Positions 7,514 through 16,360 of a stretch of 20,698 bases of DNA are shown here, one piece after another (positions within the stretch are counted from its first letter, which is position 1; each line of letters begins with the position of its first letter). A program made the position numbers and the translations under genes. The notes below the pieces were generated by a model, which had not been told where the DNA came from, did not search any database, and saw only the letters and a list, made by a program, of their open reading frames with translations. This DNA comes from Oscillospiraceae bacterium (GTDB lineage: Bacteria; Bacillota; Clostridia; Oscillospirales; Ruminococcaceae): positions 1 to 20,698 of the forward strand of contig DOQG01000024.1 of NCBI GenBank assembly GCA_003512525.1, given 5' to 3'.

Positions 7514-7575
7514 ACTTAAGTCCTTTCCGGGAGCGCTGTGCTTTGTGCTGCGGCGTTTCCTTTTAATGTGACTTG

Positions 7576-7604
7576 ATTATAACACTTTTTTGCCCGTTTG
7601 TCTA
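7576..7604 (-). promoter_or_regulatory. Sigma-A-type promoter of the kinase-like gene
   Basis: On the minus strand TAGACA (7599-7604) and a perfect TATAAT (7576-7581) are separated by exactly 17 bp. The start codon is at 7513, giving a leader of about 55 nt. Confidence 0.8.
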
Positions 7605-7743
7605 TAGTTTGATTGGAAATTTAACAAAAATGCAACAAAATATTTTTCTCAGTTGTGCAATTTGACGAAAAATGTAGTAGGAGAATTTACAGTAATTTTT
7701 CACCATTATGATATCACGTTTGGCTTTAGTATGCTGTCTGTGA

Positions 7744-8199
7744 TTACATCAGCTCGTTGCTGTCGAGGATTATCGTGAACGGACCGTCATTCAGAAGTTC
7801 GACCTTCATATCCGCACCGAACCTGCCTGTCTGCACATCGGCTATGCTTTCGCACCGTCTGCACTGCTCTGTTATGTACTCGTACAGCTCGTTTGCCATA
7901 TCGGGTGAACCCGCACCGGTAAAGGAAGGACGGTATCCCTTGCGGCAATCGGCATAGAGGGTGAACTGCGAAATGAGGAGCAGGCTTCCGCCGACATCTG
8001 CGGGGGCAAGGTTGGTCTTGCCGTTCTCATCGTCAAAGATGCGAAGCCCCGTCATCTTGCGGATAAGCTTGTCGGCGATTTCCTTTGTATCGGTCTGTGA
8101 GATGCCGATAAGCACCATAAAACCCTTGCCGATTTTTCCAATTACCTCGCCGTCTACGGTGACGCTTGCGTGGTTCACACGCTGTATTACAAATTTCAT
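7744..8199 (-). CDS. dtd: D-aminoacyl-tRNA deacylase (DTD)
   Basis: DTD hydrolyses D-amino acids wrongly attached to tRNA, a cytoplasmic proofreading step. The protein is 151 residues, the usual size. It starts with the family-type MKFVIQRVNHASVTVDG. It carries the SQFTLYAD motif (77-84) and the Gly-cis-Pro region NDGPFTIILD (137-146, G139-P140). GAAAGGA lies about 8 bp before the ATG. It is downstream of pilT on the same strand, with a 94-bp gap that contains a terminator hairpin. Any link to pili is likely only positional. No terminator is evident in the 230 bp after its stop. Confidence 0.95.
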   Translation of the reverse strand: MKFVIQRVNHASVTVDGEVIGKIGKGFMVLIGISQTDTKEIADKLIRKMTGLRIFDDENGKTNLAPADVGGSLLLISQFTLYADCRKGYRPSFTGAGSPDMANELYEYITEQCRRCESIADVQTGRFGADMKVELLNDGPFTIILDSNELM

Positions 8200-8227
8200 A
8201 TGAAAATCCTTTCAAAAGCGCATAAAT

Positions 8228-8253
8228 AATGCCGCCGAGAGTACGGCGGCATT
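8228..8253 (-). terminator. Terminator after pilT
   Basis: AATGCCGCCG (8228-8237) pairs perfectly with CGGCGGCATT (8244-8253) around a 6-nt loop. On the minus strand ATTATTTATG follows. A TATAAT hexamer on the minus strand overlaps the upstream arm and could be a -10 for dtd, but no good -35 accompanies it. Confidence 0.75.
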
Positions 8254-8293
8254 ATAAACCGATCGCTGTATTTTGGTATAGACCGTGGTTTGC

Positions 8294-9355
8294 TTAATAA
8301 GCTCCGATATATCTCTTGAGATCTTCGGGGTTCTGGCAACGGCTTCTTGCAACCTCTTCCGTAATTTTTCCTGTGCGGACAAGTCTTGCGAGATCCTGGT
8401 CGAGCGAGAACATACCGAGAGCCTTAGAGGTCTGGATAGAGTTCGGAATCTGGAATATCTTACCTTCACGGATAAGCGAGCTGATAGCGTCTGTACAGCT
8501 CATAAGCTCGAGGGCGGCGATACGACCCTTGCCGTCAGCTGTGGGAACGAGCGTCTGTGAAATAACGGCTACAAGGGAGTTAGCAAGCTGTGCTCTGATC
8601 TGACCCTGTGAGTGAGGGGGATATACGTCTATGATACGGTCGATGGTTTCTGCCGCGCCTGTCGTATGCAGTGTAGAAAGCACAAGGTGACCTGTTTCGG
8701 CGGCGGTTACTGCGGCGTTGATCGTTTCAAAGTCACGCATTTCTCCGACGAGGATAACATCGGGGTCTTCACGGAGTGCGGCACGCAGTGAGCCTGCGAA
8801 GCTGTCTACATCGGCACCGATCTCACGCTGGTTTACCATCGACTGCTTATGTGTGTGAAGATACTCGATAGGGTCTTCGACTGTGATGATATGACAGTTC
8901 TTGTTGCGGTTGATATGGTCGATCATAGCCGCAAGCGTCGTCGACTTACCTGAACCTGTAGGACCTGTTACCAGCACAAGACCTCTCGGGCGGAGCGCAA
9001 ACTCGCCCATTAGTCCGGGGAGCATAAGATCCTGCAATGTAGGGATATCGTTACGCAGAAGTCGCATTGCTATCGCGTGATAGCCCCTCTGTCTGTACAC
9101 GTTTACTCTGTGTCTGTGTCCCGATGCGGATACATATGAAAAGTCGGTGTCAAGACCTTTCTGAATAGACGCTTTGTGCTTCATGGATGTTATCTGATTT
9201 ATTATATTGACTATGATAGGCTCTGTGCAATCGGGATAACCGCTAAGCTTTTTGATACTGCCGTGCAGACGTACAACGGGAGGGAGTCCCGCAGTAAAAT
9301 GTAAGTCCGAGCAACCGAGTCTTCTTGCTTCGTCAAGTATTTTGTTAATATCCAC
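8294..9355 (-). CDS. pilT: Type IV pilus retraction ATPase PilT
   Basis: PilT is the hexameric cytoplasmic ATPase that powers pilus disassembly and twitching motility. The 353-residue protein has an N-terminal PAS-like region (1-110), Walker A GPTGSGKSTT (131-140, K137), an Asp box EDPIEYLH, Walker B with 'DPDVILVGEMRD', and the His box TGHLVLSTLHT. The C-terminal 'LIREGKIFQIPN' matches the PilT hallmark that separates it from PilB. The start is GTG at 9353-9355, supported by AAAGGAG 9 bp upstream; no ATG fits as well. It follows pilB after 48 bp, so the two are probably co-transcribed. Its presence indicates that the pilus is retractable. Confidence 0.96.
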   Translation of the reverse strand: MDINKILDEARRLGCSDLHFTAGLPPVVRLHGSIKKLSGYPDCTEPIIVNIINQITSMKHKASIQKGLDTDFSYVSASGHRHRVNVYRQRGYHAIAMRLLRNDIPTLQDLMLPGLMGEFALRPRGLVLVTGPTGSGKSTTLAAMIDHINRNKNCHIITVEDPIEYLHTHKQSMVNQREIGADVDSFAGSLRAALREDPDVILVGEMRDFETINAAVTAAETGHLVLSTLHTTGAAETIDRIIDVYPPHSQGQIRAQLANSLVAVISQTLVPTADGKGRIAALELMSCTDAISSLIREGKIFQIPNSIQTSKALGMFSLDQDLARLVRTGKITEEVARSRCQNPEDLKRYIGAY

Positions 9356-9403
9356 CTTTGTATTCTCCTTTTAAAAAGATATATTGCTAACACCGCATCC
9401 GCA

Positions 9404-11095
9404 TTAAACGGAGTAGGTGGCTTTTACCAGTTCATCAAGCGTTGTAGTGCCTGCAAGCACCATATCGGTAACGTTACTGCGAAGCAGCTTTGTTCCGTTC
9501 TTTTCAGCCTGCGCGCCTATCTGCTCGGCTGTTGCGCCGCTTGAGATAAGCTCCTTTATATCGTTTGAGCTTACTATTATCTCATGTATAGCGGTTCTGC
9601 CCTTATAGCCCGTGTTGTGGCATGAGCGGCATCCGCCGTAATGAGCCTTGCATATTTCGACCGGCTCTGTCTTTCCAACAAGTCTTAAGTCAGCGGGATC
9701 GGTAAGCATTACCTTCTCCTTGCACTCGGGGCAAAGCAGCTTTACAAGTCGCTGAGCTATAACTCCGACAAGAGATGACGCAACCATGTAAGGTGCAACA
9801 CCCATATCAACAAGACGGAGGATAGTACCTGCGGCATCGTTTGTATGGAGGGTCGAAAGCACAAGGTGACCTGTGATAGCGGCACGGATAGCAATATCAG
9901 CCGTTTCACCGTCACGGATCTCACCGACCATTACGATATCCGGGTCCTGACGGAGGATAGAACGAAGAGCCGCCGCGAATGTAAGTCCTGCCTTTGCGTT
10001 TATCTGCACCTGATTTACGCCGTCTATCTTCTTTTCGCAAGGGTCCTCAACGGTAACGATATTAACGTTAGGCTTTGAAAGCTCACCGAGCGTTGCGTAC
10101 AGTGTTGTTGACTTACCTGAACCTGTAGGTCCTGTAACGAGCATAACGCCGTGGGGGCAACGGATTATCTGCTTGAACATCTCATAGTTATACAGCGTCA
10201 TACCAAGGTCGGTTATCTTTCTTGTCTTTTCATCTGCCGTTGAAAGCAGACGGATAACGCACTTTTCACCGTAAACGGTGGGAATGGTGGATACACGGAC
10301 ATCGAGGTTTACGCCGTCTATCGTCATACCGAAACGACCGTCAAGCGGTATTCTCTTTTCGGCAATGTTCATACCGCCGAGTATCTTTATACGGGTAATG
10401 AGCGAGTTATGAGCGGCAGGCTTTACCTTCATCTGCTCGATAAGCTCACCGTCAACTCTGAGTCTTATTCTTGTTCTGTCCTTGAACGGCTCGATATGGA
10501 TATCCGATGCGTTCATTCTGAATGAGGTTTCGACTATTGTATTTACAAGCTTAACGATAGGTGCGTTATCAACACGCTCGCCCGATTCGGGGTCGTCCTG
10601 GATAACAGTGTCCGCAGCACTGTTGTACTCTTTATTGAGGTTATCCATAACGTTGCTTACGGTCTGCTGTGAATACGCCTTGTTTATCGTTTCGTTGATA
10701 GCTGTACGGGTAGCTATCATTGCGTGTATCTCCATGCCGGAGATAACCTTGAGTTCCTCAAATATGTAGAAGTTGATAGGATCATCTGTTGCAACTGTAA
10801 GGCGTGAGTCGGTCATCTGGAATGCAACGCAACAGTTCTTCTTTGCTATAGCCTCGGGTATCTTTTTTACCGCCTCGATATCGATCTTTGTTGTTGTCAG
10901 ATCGATGAACGGCACTTTAAGACGGATAGACAGTGCCTGTGCAAGCTGTGTTTCAGAAACATAGCCCAGCTCCAGCAACACGTCACCGAGCTTTTTGCCC
11001 GGTTCGGTACGTTGTTTTTCGAGAGCTTCGTTCAACTGTTCCTCTTTCAGAAATCCGTTCTCAACAAGAATCTGTCCTATCGGTATGTTCTTCAT
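9404..11095 (-). CDS. pilB: Type IV pilus extension ATPase PilB
   Basis: PilB is the hexameric ATPase that drives pilin polymerisation at the cytoplasmic face with PilC and PilM. The 563-residue protein has an N-terminal MshEN/T2SSE_N domain (about 5-150; 'IGQILVENGFLKEEQLNEAL' type). The ATPase core carries Walker A GPTGSGKSTT (322-331, K328), the Asp box, 'DPDIVMVGEIRD' and the His box 'TGHLVLSTLHTND'. A zinc-binding tetracysteine is formed by C455/C458 and C489/C492, typical of PilB/GspE and absent from PilT. AGGGGGA precedes the ATG. Its start lies about 120 bp from the divergent prepilin peptidase gene. I found no convincing minus-strand promoter there. Confidence 0.96.
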   Translation of the reverse strand: MKNIPIGQILVENGFLKEEQLNEALEKQRTEPGKKLGDVLLELGYVSETQLAQALSIRLKVPFIDLTTTKIDIEAVKKIPEAIAKKNCCVAFQMTDSRLTVATDDPINFYIFEELKVISGMEIHAMIATRTAINETINKAYSQQTVSNVMDNLNKEYNSAADTVIQDDPESGERVDNAPIVKLVNTIVETSFRMNASDIHIEPFKDRTRIRLRVDGELIEQMKVKPAAHNSLITRIKILGGMNIAEKRIPLDGRFGMTIDGVNLDVRVSTIPTVYGEKCVIRLLSTADEKTRKITDLGMTLYNYEMFKQIIRCPHGVMLVTGPTGSGKSTTLYATLGELSKPNVNIVTVEDPCEKKIDGVNQVQINAKAGLTFAAALRSILRQDPDIVMVGEIRDGETADIAIRAAITGHLVLSTLHTNDAAGTILRLVDMGVAPYMVASSLVGVIAQRLVKLLCPECKEKVMLTDPADLRLVGKTEPVEICKAHYGGCRSCHNTGYKGRTAIHEIIVSSNDIKELISSGATAEQIGAQAEKNGTKLLRSNVTDMVLAGTTTLDELVKATYSV

Positions 11096-11139
11096 TAAGC
11101 TGTTCCCCCTGTGATTAGTGGTGTGCTTGCCGTCTGTAC

Positions 11140-11168
11140 TTGAAAAAGGCGGCGATATGTGGTAAAAT
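11140..11168 (+). promoter_or_regulatory. Sigma-A-type promoter of the prepilin peptidase gene
   Basis: TTGAAA (11140-11145) and TAAAAT (11163-11168) are separated by exactly 17 bp. Transcription would start near 11175, downstream of the in-frame GTG at 11159. This is why the later ATG at 11219 is preferred as the start of pilD. Confidence 0.75.
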
Positions 11169-11218
11169 ATCCTTACGCTGTTTTACAGCGTTCCAAAAAG
11201 GAAAGGATGGTTATATAT

Positions 11219-12265
11219 ATGACAGGTATACTTTGGTATGATACCGTTATGTGCATACTTGTATTTGTCTTCGGTTCTGTCATAGGCAGTTTTCTGAATG
11301 TGGTGATATACCGCACTCCTCTGCATATGTCTATCGTAAACGGTCCTTCTCACTGCTTCTCATGCGGAGAGAGGATAAAACCGTACGATCTTGTGCCGAT
11401 ATTCAGCTGGATCATTTTAGGCGGAAAATGCCGTAAATGCAAAGCGCCGATCTCGGTACGCTACACTATAGTGGAGGCGCTCACAGGATTTATGTTCCTG
11501 CTCGCCTACATAAGATTTTCGGCAAGTCTGCCGATGGTGGTCGCAATCGTATTCTTCTCACTGCTGATAGTCCTCAGCTGTATTGATATCGACCATATGG
11601 AGATACCCTATTGGTGTACGATATCAATTGCTGTACTCGGTATCGCCACGTTCTTCACTGAGCCTAATATGCCCTGGTGGGAGCATTTTGCGGGTGCGGC
11701 TGTTATCGCAGTTCCGTTTGCTATACTCGCTTTATTCGGCGGTATGGGCGGCGGCGATGTTCAGCTTATGGCGGCAGCCGGTTTTGTGCTTGGCTGGAAG
11801 ATAGTTCCCTCAGCCGTTATCGGTGTTGTGGTGGGTGCTGTCTACGGGCTTATCGTGCTTTGCGTATCGTCACGGTTCACAAAGGAGCATTCCGCAAAAA
11901 TCAGCGAAAAGCTCACCGAGTGGTGTGAGGGCAAGACTGTCGACAGCTCAAGAGATGTTATCATAGGTGAATTTGAACACGGCAAGTGCAAAATCGACCC
12001 TGAGCTTTTTGAAGAAAAAGCGTGGAATATTTCGGGCGATGAGCTTAAAGCCGCAACGCAGGCGCTCAGTAGCGAACTGAACGAAGTAATGGGCGGGCTT
12101 CCCGACAGCAAGGAATATGTATTCCGTGCCAATGTGGAAAACGGCAAGATAACAAAGATAAAGCTACGCCGCCGTATCGCTTTCGGTCCTGCACTGAGCG
12201 TAGGACTTGCAGTCGGTATGCTGTTCGGTGAAACCATTATCAAGGCTTATCTTTCAATGCTTTAA
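11219..12265 (+). CDS. pilD: Prepilin peptidase / N-methyltransferase PilD, with a large insertion
   Basis: PilD is a membrane aspartic protease that cleaves prepilin leaders and N-methylates the new terminus. Counting from ATG 11219 (348 residues), the N-terminal methyltransferase-type region holds a zinc-type tetracysteine, C46/C49 and C71/C74. The active-site aspartates are in CIDIDHMEIP (D123/D125) and GMGGGD (D180). Several membrane segments follow, then the usual C-terminal 'AFGPALSVGLAVG' (321-333). Between them, residues 218-318 form a charged soluble insertion that ordinary family members of about 250 residues lack. AAAGGA at 11203-11208 fits this start; GTG 11159 and ATG 11207 are in-frame alternatives. 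It is divergent from pilB and convergent with the minor pilin operon. Confidence 0.92.
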   Translation: MTGILWYDTVMCILVFVFGSVIGSFLNVVIYRTPLHMSIVNGPSHCFSCGERIKPYDLVPIFSWIILGGKCRKCKAPISVRYTIVEALTGFMFLLAYIRFSASLPMVVAIVFFSLLIVLSCIDIDHMEIPYWCTISIAVLGIATFFTEPNMPWWEHFAGAAVIAVPFAILALFGGMGGGDVQLMAAAGFVLGWKIVPSAVIGVVVGAVYGLIVLCVSSRFTKEHSAKISEKLTEWCEGKTVDSSRDVIIGEFEHGKCKIDPELFEEKAWNISGDELKAATQALSSELNEVMGGLPDSKEYVFRANVENGKITKIKLRRRIAFGPALSVGLAVGMLFGETIIKAYLSML

Positions 12266-12281
12266 AATAAGCGTTTATATT

Positions 12282-12314
12282 TCCCCCGCCGATTAAGGCG
12301 GGGGATTTATTGTT
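12282..12314. terminator. Terminator between convergent pilD and the prepilin operon
   Basis: TCCCCCGCC (12282-12290) pairs with GGCGGGGGA (12297-12305) around GATTAA. TTTATTGTT follows on the plus strand, and an A/T-rich tract lies on the other side. It could serve both pilD (+) and the last gene of the pil operon (-), which ends at 12316. Confidence 0.85.
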
Positions 12315-12315
12315 A

Positions 12316-13023
12316 TCAGCCGAAAATCTGTATTCTGTAGAGAATTACTATATTCAGATCGTCCGGATAAGTGTAATCTGCCAATTCAGAATCGCTTGAC
12401 GGTGTCAGTTTAAGAAGCGACATATTAAGCAGCTTGAACATCTGAACTCGCTCGCTTACCTTTATGTTTCCGTCAGTGTCATAGGTATTGACACCCATAC
12501 GACACCATGCGCCCTTGTCGTTTGATGTGGTATTGAACGTGAACTTGTAACGGGAGTCATTGTAGTACTCACTGTTGAACACGGCGTAAGCATTGCTGTT
12601 TACCATTGCTACCGCCTTATCCTTATAGTCTGCAACACTGCTGAGCTTACCGAGATCATACAGCTGATAGCCCTCCGCAGTGGAGCGCAATACCAATCCG
12701 TAAACAGTTTCTTTGGGATCCTTATCGGTAAACATAACATTAACTATCTTTGCTACACTGCCGTCAACGTCCGAGTTCTTAGTGAGAGCATCGGTCTTGT
12801 AGCCTTTTATGCTATAAGTAGTAGCGTTCTTCATCTTATCGGTAACATAGTTTGTTATGGTATCGGTCACGGCATTGGTGACAGTATCCTCGTCAAGTGA
12901 TTTTACGATACTGCTCACCGGGTTGAACATCGACATTGCCGCAACTATCAGTATTACCATGATCGACATTGCGATTATGACCTCGATCAGCGTGAACGCC
13001 TTTTTCTTTAAAAGCTTTCTCAT
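12316..13023 (-). CDS. Type IV prepilin-like protein (minor pilin), Ala at -1
   Basis: The 235-residue protein begins MRKLLKKKA, then FTLIEVIIAM and a hydrophobic alpha-helix to about residue 31. This is a class III-type prepilin signal with the conserved Glu at +5. The residue before the cleavage point is Ala (A9) and not the usual Gly. The rest is a soluble domain that I cannot match to a named pilin. Its start overlaps the upstream prepilin stop as ATGA (13020-13023), and GGAGG lies 10 bp before the ATG. It is the last gene of the minus-strand pil operon. A minor or tip-associated pilin is more likely than the major pilin, given its position and size. Confidence 0.82.
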   Translation of the reverse strand: MRKLLKKKAFTLIEVIIAMSIMVILIVAAMSMFNPVSSIVKSLDEDTVTNAVTDTITNYVTDKMKNATTYSIKGYKTDALTKNSDVDGSVAKIVNVMFTDKDPKETVYGLVLRSTAEGYQLYDLGKLSSVADYKDKAVAMVNSNAYAVFNSEYYNDSRYKFTFNTTSNDKGAWCRMGVNTYDTDGNIKVSERVQMFKLLNMSLLKLTPSSDSELADYTYPDDLNIVILYRIQIFG

Positions 13024-13895
13024 GGAGTATCATCCTCCTTTACAGGTGTTCCGTAAAGGTGGTTGTAGATACCGTTGGTCGCCGCATCATCGAATGAAGC
13101 CGATGTATCTGTGCTTGTGCTCTTCGGGTCTATAAAGTATTTTGCAAAAGAGCCGTAATCGCTTTCAAACTTATCCTCAGGGACAGTGAATGTTATCGTA
13201 TTTGTATACGAGCTGTCAGAATCATTGGCTTTTTTTGCGCTGAAACGTACATTTGTACCGGATACCATACTGTACAGCAGCTTGGCATCGGGAGTAACTA
13301 CTATGTTTTTTGCGCTTTCGGGAAGTGCAATTTTCAGCGATTTGCTTTCAGAGCCGTTAAGAGCGTGGTTTACTGTGGTTGTGATATCAAAACTGAGCTT
13401 AATTCTGTAAACATCGCCGTCAAGCTCACAGCTTTCTTCCTTGGCGTATATTTTTTCGATACCCTTTGTGCCATAGATATGGATATCATCGGTTACCATA
13501 CCGCCGCTGTTTTTATCCTTATCCTTATTGCCGCCGTCATTCTTGATGGTGGCATCAATTGTATTGATCTCAAGTCTGCCGTCATTATCGGCTTCGGTGC
13601 TGTCCTTGCGTATCTTGACATCATTGATCTGTAGATTATTTGACGCGCCTGTGGGGCTGACAAACTTCATCACAAGCTTGACCGTATCTCTTTCAACCAG
13701 CGCGTTTTCCTGAACGAGATTACTTATCTGCGTGTCCATATCCTTATCCACGCTGTCGTTCTTCCTGTGCTGTGTTATCGCAATTGCAAGTATCTGCATT
13801 ACGATAGCGGACATAAGAGCGAATATGACTATGGATACGAGAACCTCTGTCAGCGTAAAGCCTTTTTTACTTTTAAAGCGTTTAAACAGCTTCAT
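13020..13895 (-). CDS. Type IV prepilin-like protein (minor pilin)
   Basis: From the ATG at 13893-13895 the protein has 291 residues and begins MKLFKRFKSKKG, then FTLTEVLVSIVIFALM. This is a classic prepilin leader of 12 residues with Gly at -1, Phe at +1 and Glu at +5. The hydrophobic N-terminal helix would anchor it in the membrane and pack it into the fibre. The C-terminal part is a Ser/Thr/Asp-rich soluble domain with no named match. An upstream ATG at 13913 overlaps the stop of the preceding gene (TGATG), but AAAGGAG 8 bp before 13895 makes the shorter start more likely. It is probably a PilV/PilW-like minor pilin working with its two neighbours. Confidence 0.83.
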   Translation of the reverse strand: MKLFKRFKSKKGFTLTEVLVSIVIFALMSAIVMQILAIAITQHRKNDSVDKDMDTQISNLVQENALVERDTVKLVMKFVSPTGASNNLQINDVKIRKDSTEADNDGRLEINTIDATIKNDGGNKDKDKNSGGMVTDDIHIYGTKGIEKIYAKEESCELDGDVYRIKLSFDITTTVNHALNGSESKSLKIALPESAKNIVVTPDAKLLYSMVSGTNVRFSAKKANDSDSSYTNTITFTVPEDKFESDYGSFAKYFIDPKSTSTDTSASFDDAATNGIYNHLYGTPVKEDDTP

Positions 13896-13912
13896 GCTAC
13901 CCGCTCCTTTCA

Positions 13913-16321
13913 TCAGTTATAACCGTACTTTCTCCATGACCTTGAGCTTGATGAACCAAGCGTTCCGATCTCACCGCCGGAATTTGATATCAGCTTTTCC
14001 ATATAGTCAAAGCGTGCTTCTTCCTTTTCATCATCGCTCAGCGTGCTGTCGACAAATCTGTCGTAGTAGTCATAGGGGATAGTAGCCATATACACTCTTG
14101 AAGTATTCGGCATCTCATAGTCGGATACGATAAGACCGCCGAGCATTGCGAAATGTCCTTCCGTTGACTTACCTGCACCGAACGTCATATAAGGTGCATA
14201 TATAAATCCACAGAATGTATTATATGGCATATCAAAATTGACATCGCTGTTCTTGTTTATCGCAACCACGAACAGGTTGTTATGAATTCTGCCTGAGTTC
14301 TTGTACTTATCAAGAATGTTCTTCTTAAACACAGTACGCAATTCAGGTTTCGGATCGGTCGTTCTCATTATAGCTTCAACCTTTTCTCTGGAGAACTTAT
14401 CTGTATTGGTGACCTTACCGTCCGATGCTATCGCATCGGGAAGGATCTCTTTAAGCAGATTGTAGTGACCCATAAAAAGACGTTGCTGTGCAAAATATGT
14501 TACACCGTCACCTATAACGAATATTACACTGCCCTTACCCTTGGTAAGTACGCTGAACCAACCGGCAAACTGACCTTCGGGCTGATTGTTCCAGCGGAAG
14601 CAGTTGAACTTGTTTTTGTCCTCCGATTTGTTGGAGAACTTATATGTCGGAGCGCTCCATTCGTCGGCAGGAGGTATTTCCTGCATATAGCAGTTTGCAG
14701 GAAGATATACATACATATCGATATCGTTGCCGCCGGGCATAGTGGTATCGAATACTATGTTGTATCCGTTCCAGTCACCGTTTGTAATGCGCATATCGCC
14801 CATTATAACATACTGACCGAACTTCTCTGCGCTTACGATAAGCTGATTTTTATTGCTTCCTGTGCCTGCAAATCTTCCGTCCTGAAGCTCGGGAGCTTTA
14901 GCATTGCCGAACTCGTAGTTTATCGGATCTACGGTATATGTGCCGTCGTCCTTGATAAACTTCTTGGTCATATTCCAGTTTGTATATTCGGGGTTGCCGA
15001 CTTTTTCGTTTATCTTCGCCTTGACATTGGTCAGAGATTCACAAATGCCGCTGTCTGAGGGCCATACATAGTTGTATGCCGACGTACCGCCTGCAAGTGA
15101 ACGTGCCTTATCCATGTTTGCACGCAGTGCATTGTATGCGCTGTCGTTCTCGCCGTTTTTCGCTTCAAAACGTATTGAAGCATCGGAATATTCCTTTATT
15201 CTGCTGTCATCAACGCCGTGTGACTTTATCCATGTCTTCTGTGCACCGAAATAGCTTGAGCCTGAACAGAGGTAGACATTACCGCCGATCGTTATTCCGC
15301 CGGGGAACTTATCGCCGGTGTTTACCTCTTTGTCGATGTAAACATCACCGTTTACAAAAACCTTGCCCTCATATGTTTCGTTACCGAAGAATGCGGCATC
15401 GCCGTCGACATAGATCTCACAGTCGCTGTCATCACTGGGTCGTCCGCTTATGAAATCACCGACAACATAAACATCGGTATCGTTCTTGTAGTTGAACGAT
15501 GTACCCTGTATCAGGTTTCCACCGACTCTTATACGACCGCGGTTCAGGTTCATTGCACCCTGACCGCCGTTATACGTCATAATAAGGTTGTTGCCGACTG
15601 TTATATCAAACGTCTTGTCACCGTCTGCGTTTATAGGAGCATTGTTTATCGACAGTGTTCCTGCACTGATAACCTCGGCTTTTATATTGATACCTGAGTT
15701 ACCGGACTGCGAAGAGCCTATCTGGCTGTACTCGTTATCAAGATACATCGTTGAGGTTATTTCCATACCCGACATTACAACGTCATTCGGTGCATAACCC
15801 GTTGATGTGAAAAATCTGTCGAATGAATACGGCTTTGAAACCAGTGTGAACTCACCTATTGAGGTCACTACCGAGGACTCGCCGTTTACCACTACTTCGG
15901 TTTCGACCTTTATAGTCTGCTTTTCATCGCCGCTGTCGCCGCTGAGCTTTGTGACCGTCACCTTGTAATCGCCAAGACCTCCGGCAAGCTCTGCAAAGGT
16001 ATCTGTGCCGTCACCCTTTGTGGTGAGGGACTTATTGGGTGACAGCGCGATTATAGCATCTACGAACGCATCGTCCGTCTTTGTGTTGAGATATTCGGTT
16101 ACGAGGTCGTTTAACGATACGGCACTCTGATATGACTGTTCGTTGCCGTATTTTATCTCGACCTGTGCACGAGCGGAAATCGTGGAATAATAAACCGCAG
16201 ATGCAAGAACTATCATAACCGTCATTATAGCGATAATGAAGAATAAAACGCTGCCCTTGCCGCCTTTCAGCCGCAATAACGCCCTTTTCATCATTAACGC
16301 TTTTCTGTTATGTTTGTTCAT
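13913..16321 (-). CDS. Very large PilX-like pilus protein with predicted beta-solenoid
   Basis: The 802-residue protein has a short basic N-terminus (KALMMKRALLRLKGGKG) and one hydrophobic helix (about 24-48). It has no Glu at position 5 after the glycine. This resembles the PilX_N/GspK-type minor pilins that cap pili or pseudopili. Residues 180-360 repeat short strands of 'VyVvGDf', 'IYVDGDA', 'VFVNGDV' and 'ITIGGNV' type, which suggests a beta-solenoid. Near the C-terminus 'FCGFIYAPYMTFGAG' and 'LGGLIVSDY' look like the GxIYAP-type domains seen in PilX-like proteins, though I cannot run a profile search. AAAGGA lies 9 bp before the ATG, 39 bp after pilO. A tip adhesin or tip-complex scaffold is my inference. 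Confidence 0.72.
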   Translation of the reverse strand: MNKHNRKALMMKRALLRLKGGKGSVLFFIIAIMTVMIVLASAVYYSTISARAQVEIKYGNEQSYQSAVSLNDLVTEYLNTKTDDAFVDAIIALSPNKSLTTKGDGTDTFAELAGGLGDYKVTVTKLSGDSGDEKQTIKVETEVVVNGESSVVTSIGEFTLVSKPYSFDRFFTSTGYAPNDVVMSGMEITSTMYLDNEYSQIGSSQSGNSGINIKAEVISAGTLSINNAPINADGDKTFDITVGNNLIMTYNGGQGAMNLNRGRIRVGGNLIQGTSFNYKNDTDVYVVGDFISGRPSDDSDCEIYVDGDAAFFGNETYEGKVFVNGDVYIDKEVNTGDKFPGGITIGGNVYLCSGSSYFGAQKTWIKSHGVDDSRIKEYSDASIRFEAKNGENDSAYNALRANMDKARSLAGGTSAYNYVWPSDSGICESLTNVKAKINEKVGNPEYTNWNMTKKFIKDDGTYTVDPINYEFGNAKAPELQDGRFAGTGSNKNQLIVSAEKFGQYVIMGDMRITNGDWNGYNIVFDTTMPGGNDIDMYVYLPANCYMQEIPPADEWSAPTYKFSNKSEDKNKFNCFRWNNQPEGQFAGWFSVLTKGKGSVIFVIGDGVTYFAQQRLFMGHYNLLKEILPDAIASDGKVTNTDKFSREKVEAIMRTTDPKPELRTVFKKNILDKYKNSGRIHNNLFVVAINKNSDVNFDMPYNTFCGFIYAPYMTFGAGKSTEGHFAMLGGLIVSDYEMPNTSRVYMATIPYDYYDRFVDSTLSDDEKEEARFDYMEKLISNSGGEIGTLGSSSSRSWRKYGYN

Positions 16322-16360
16322 AGCGTTTCATCCTTTCATTTCTTACTTGTAAGCAACCGT

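Noticed and set aside
11159..11218. Earlier GTG start of the prepilin peptidase at 11159
   Set aside because: It lies upstream of the transcription start expected from the 11140-11168 promoter and has no Shine-Dalgarno sequence, while ATG 11219 has one.
13896..13913. Earlier ATG (13913) of the 291-residue prepilin
   Set aside because: It overlaps the previous stop, but the nearest SD-like GGAG is 17 nt away. AAAGGAG is well placed for the ATG at 13895.
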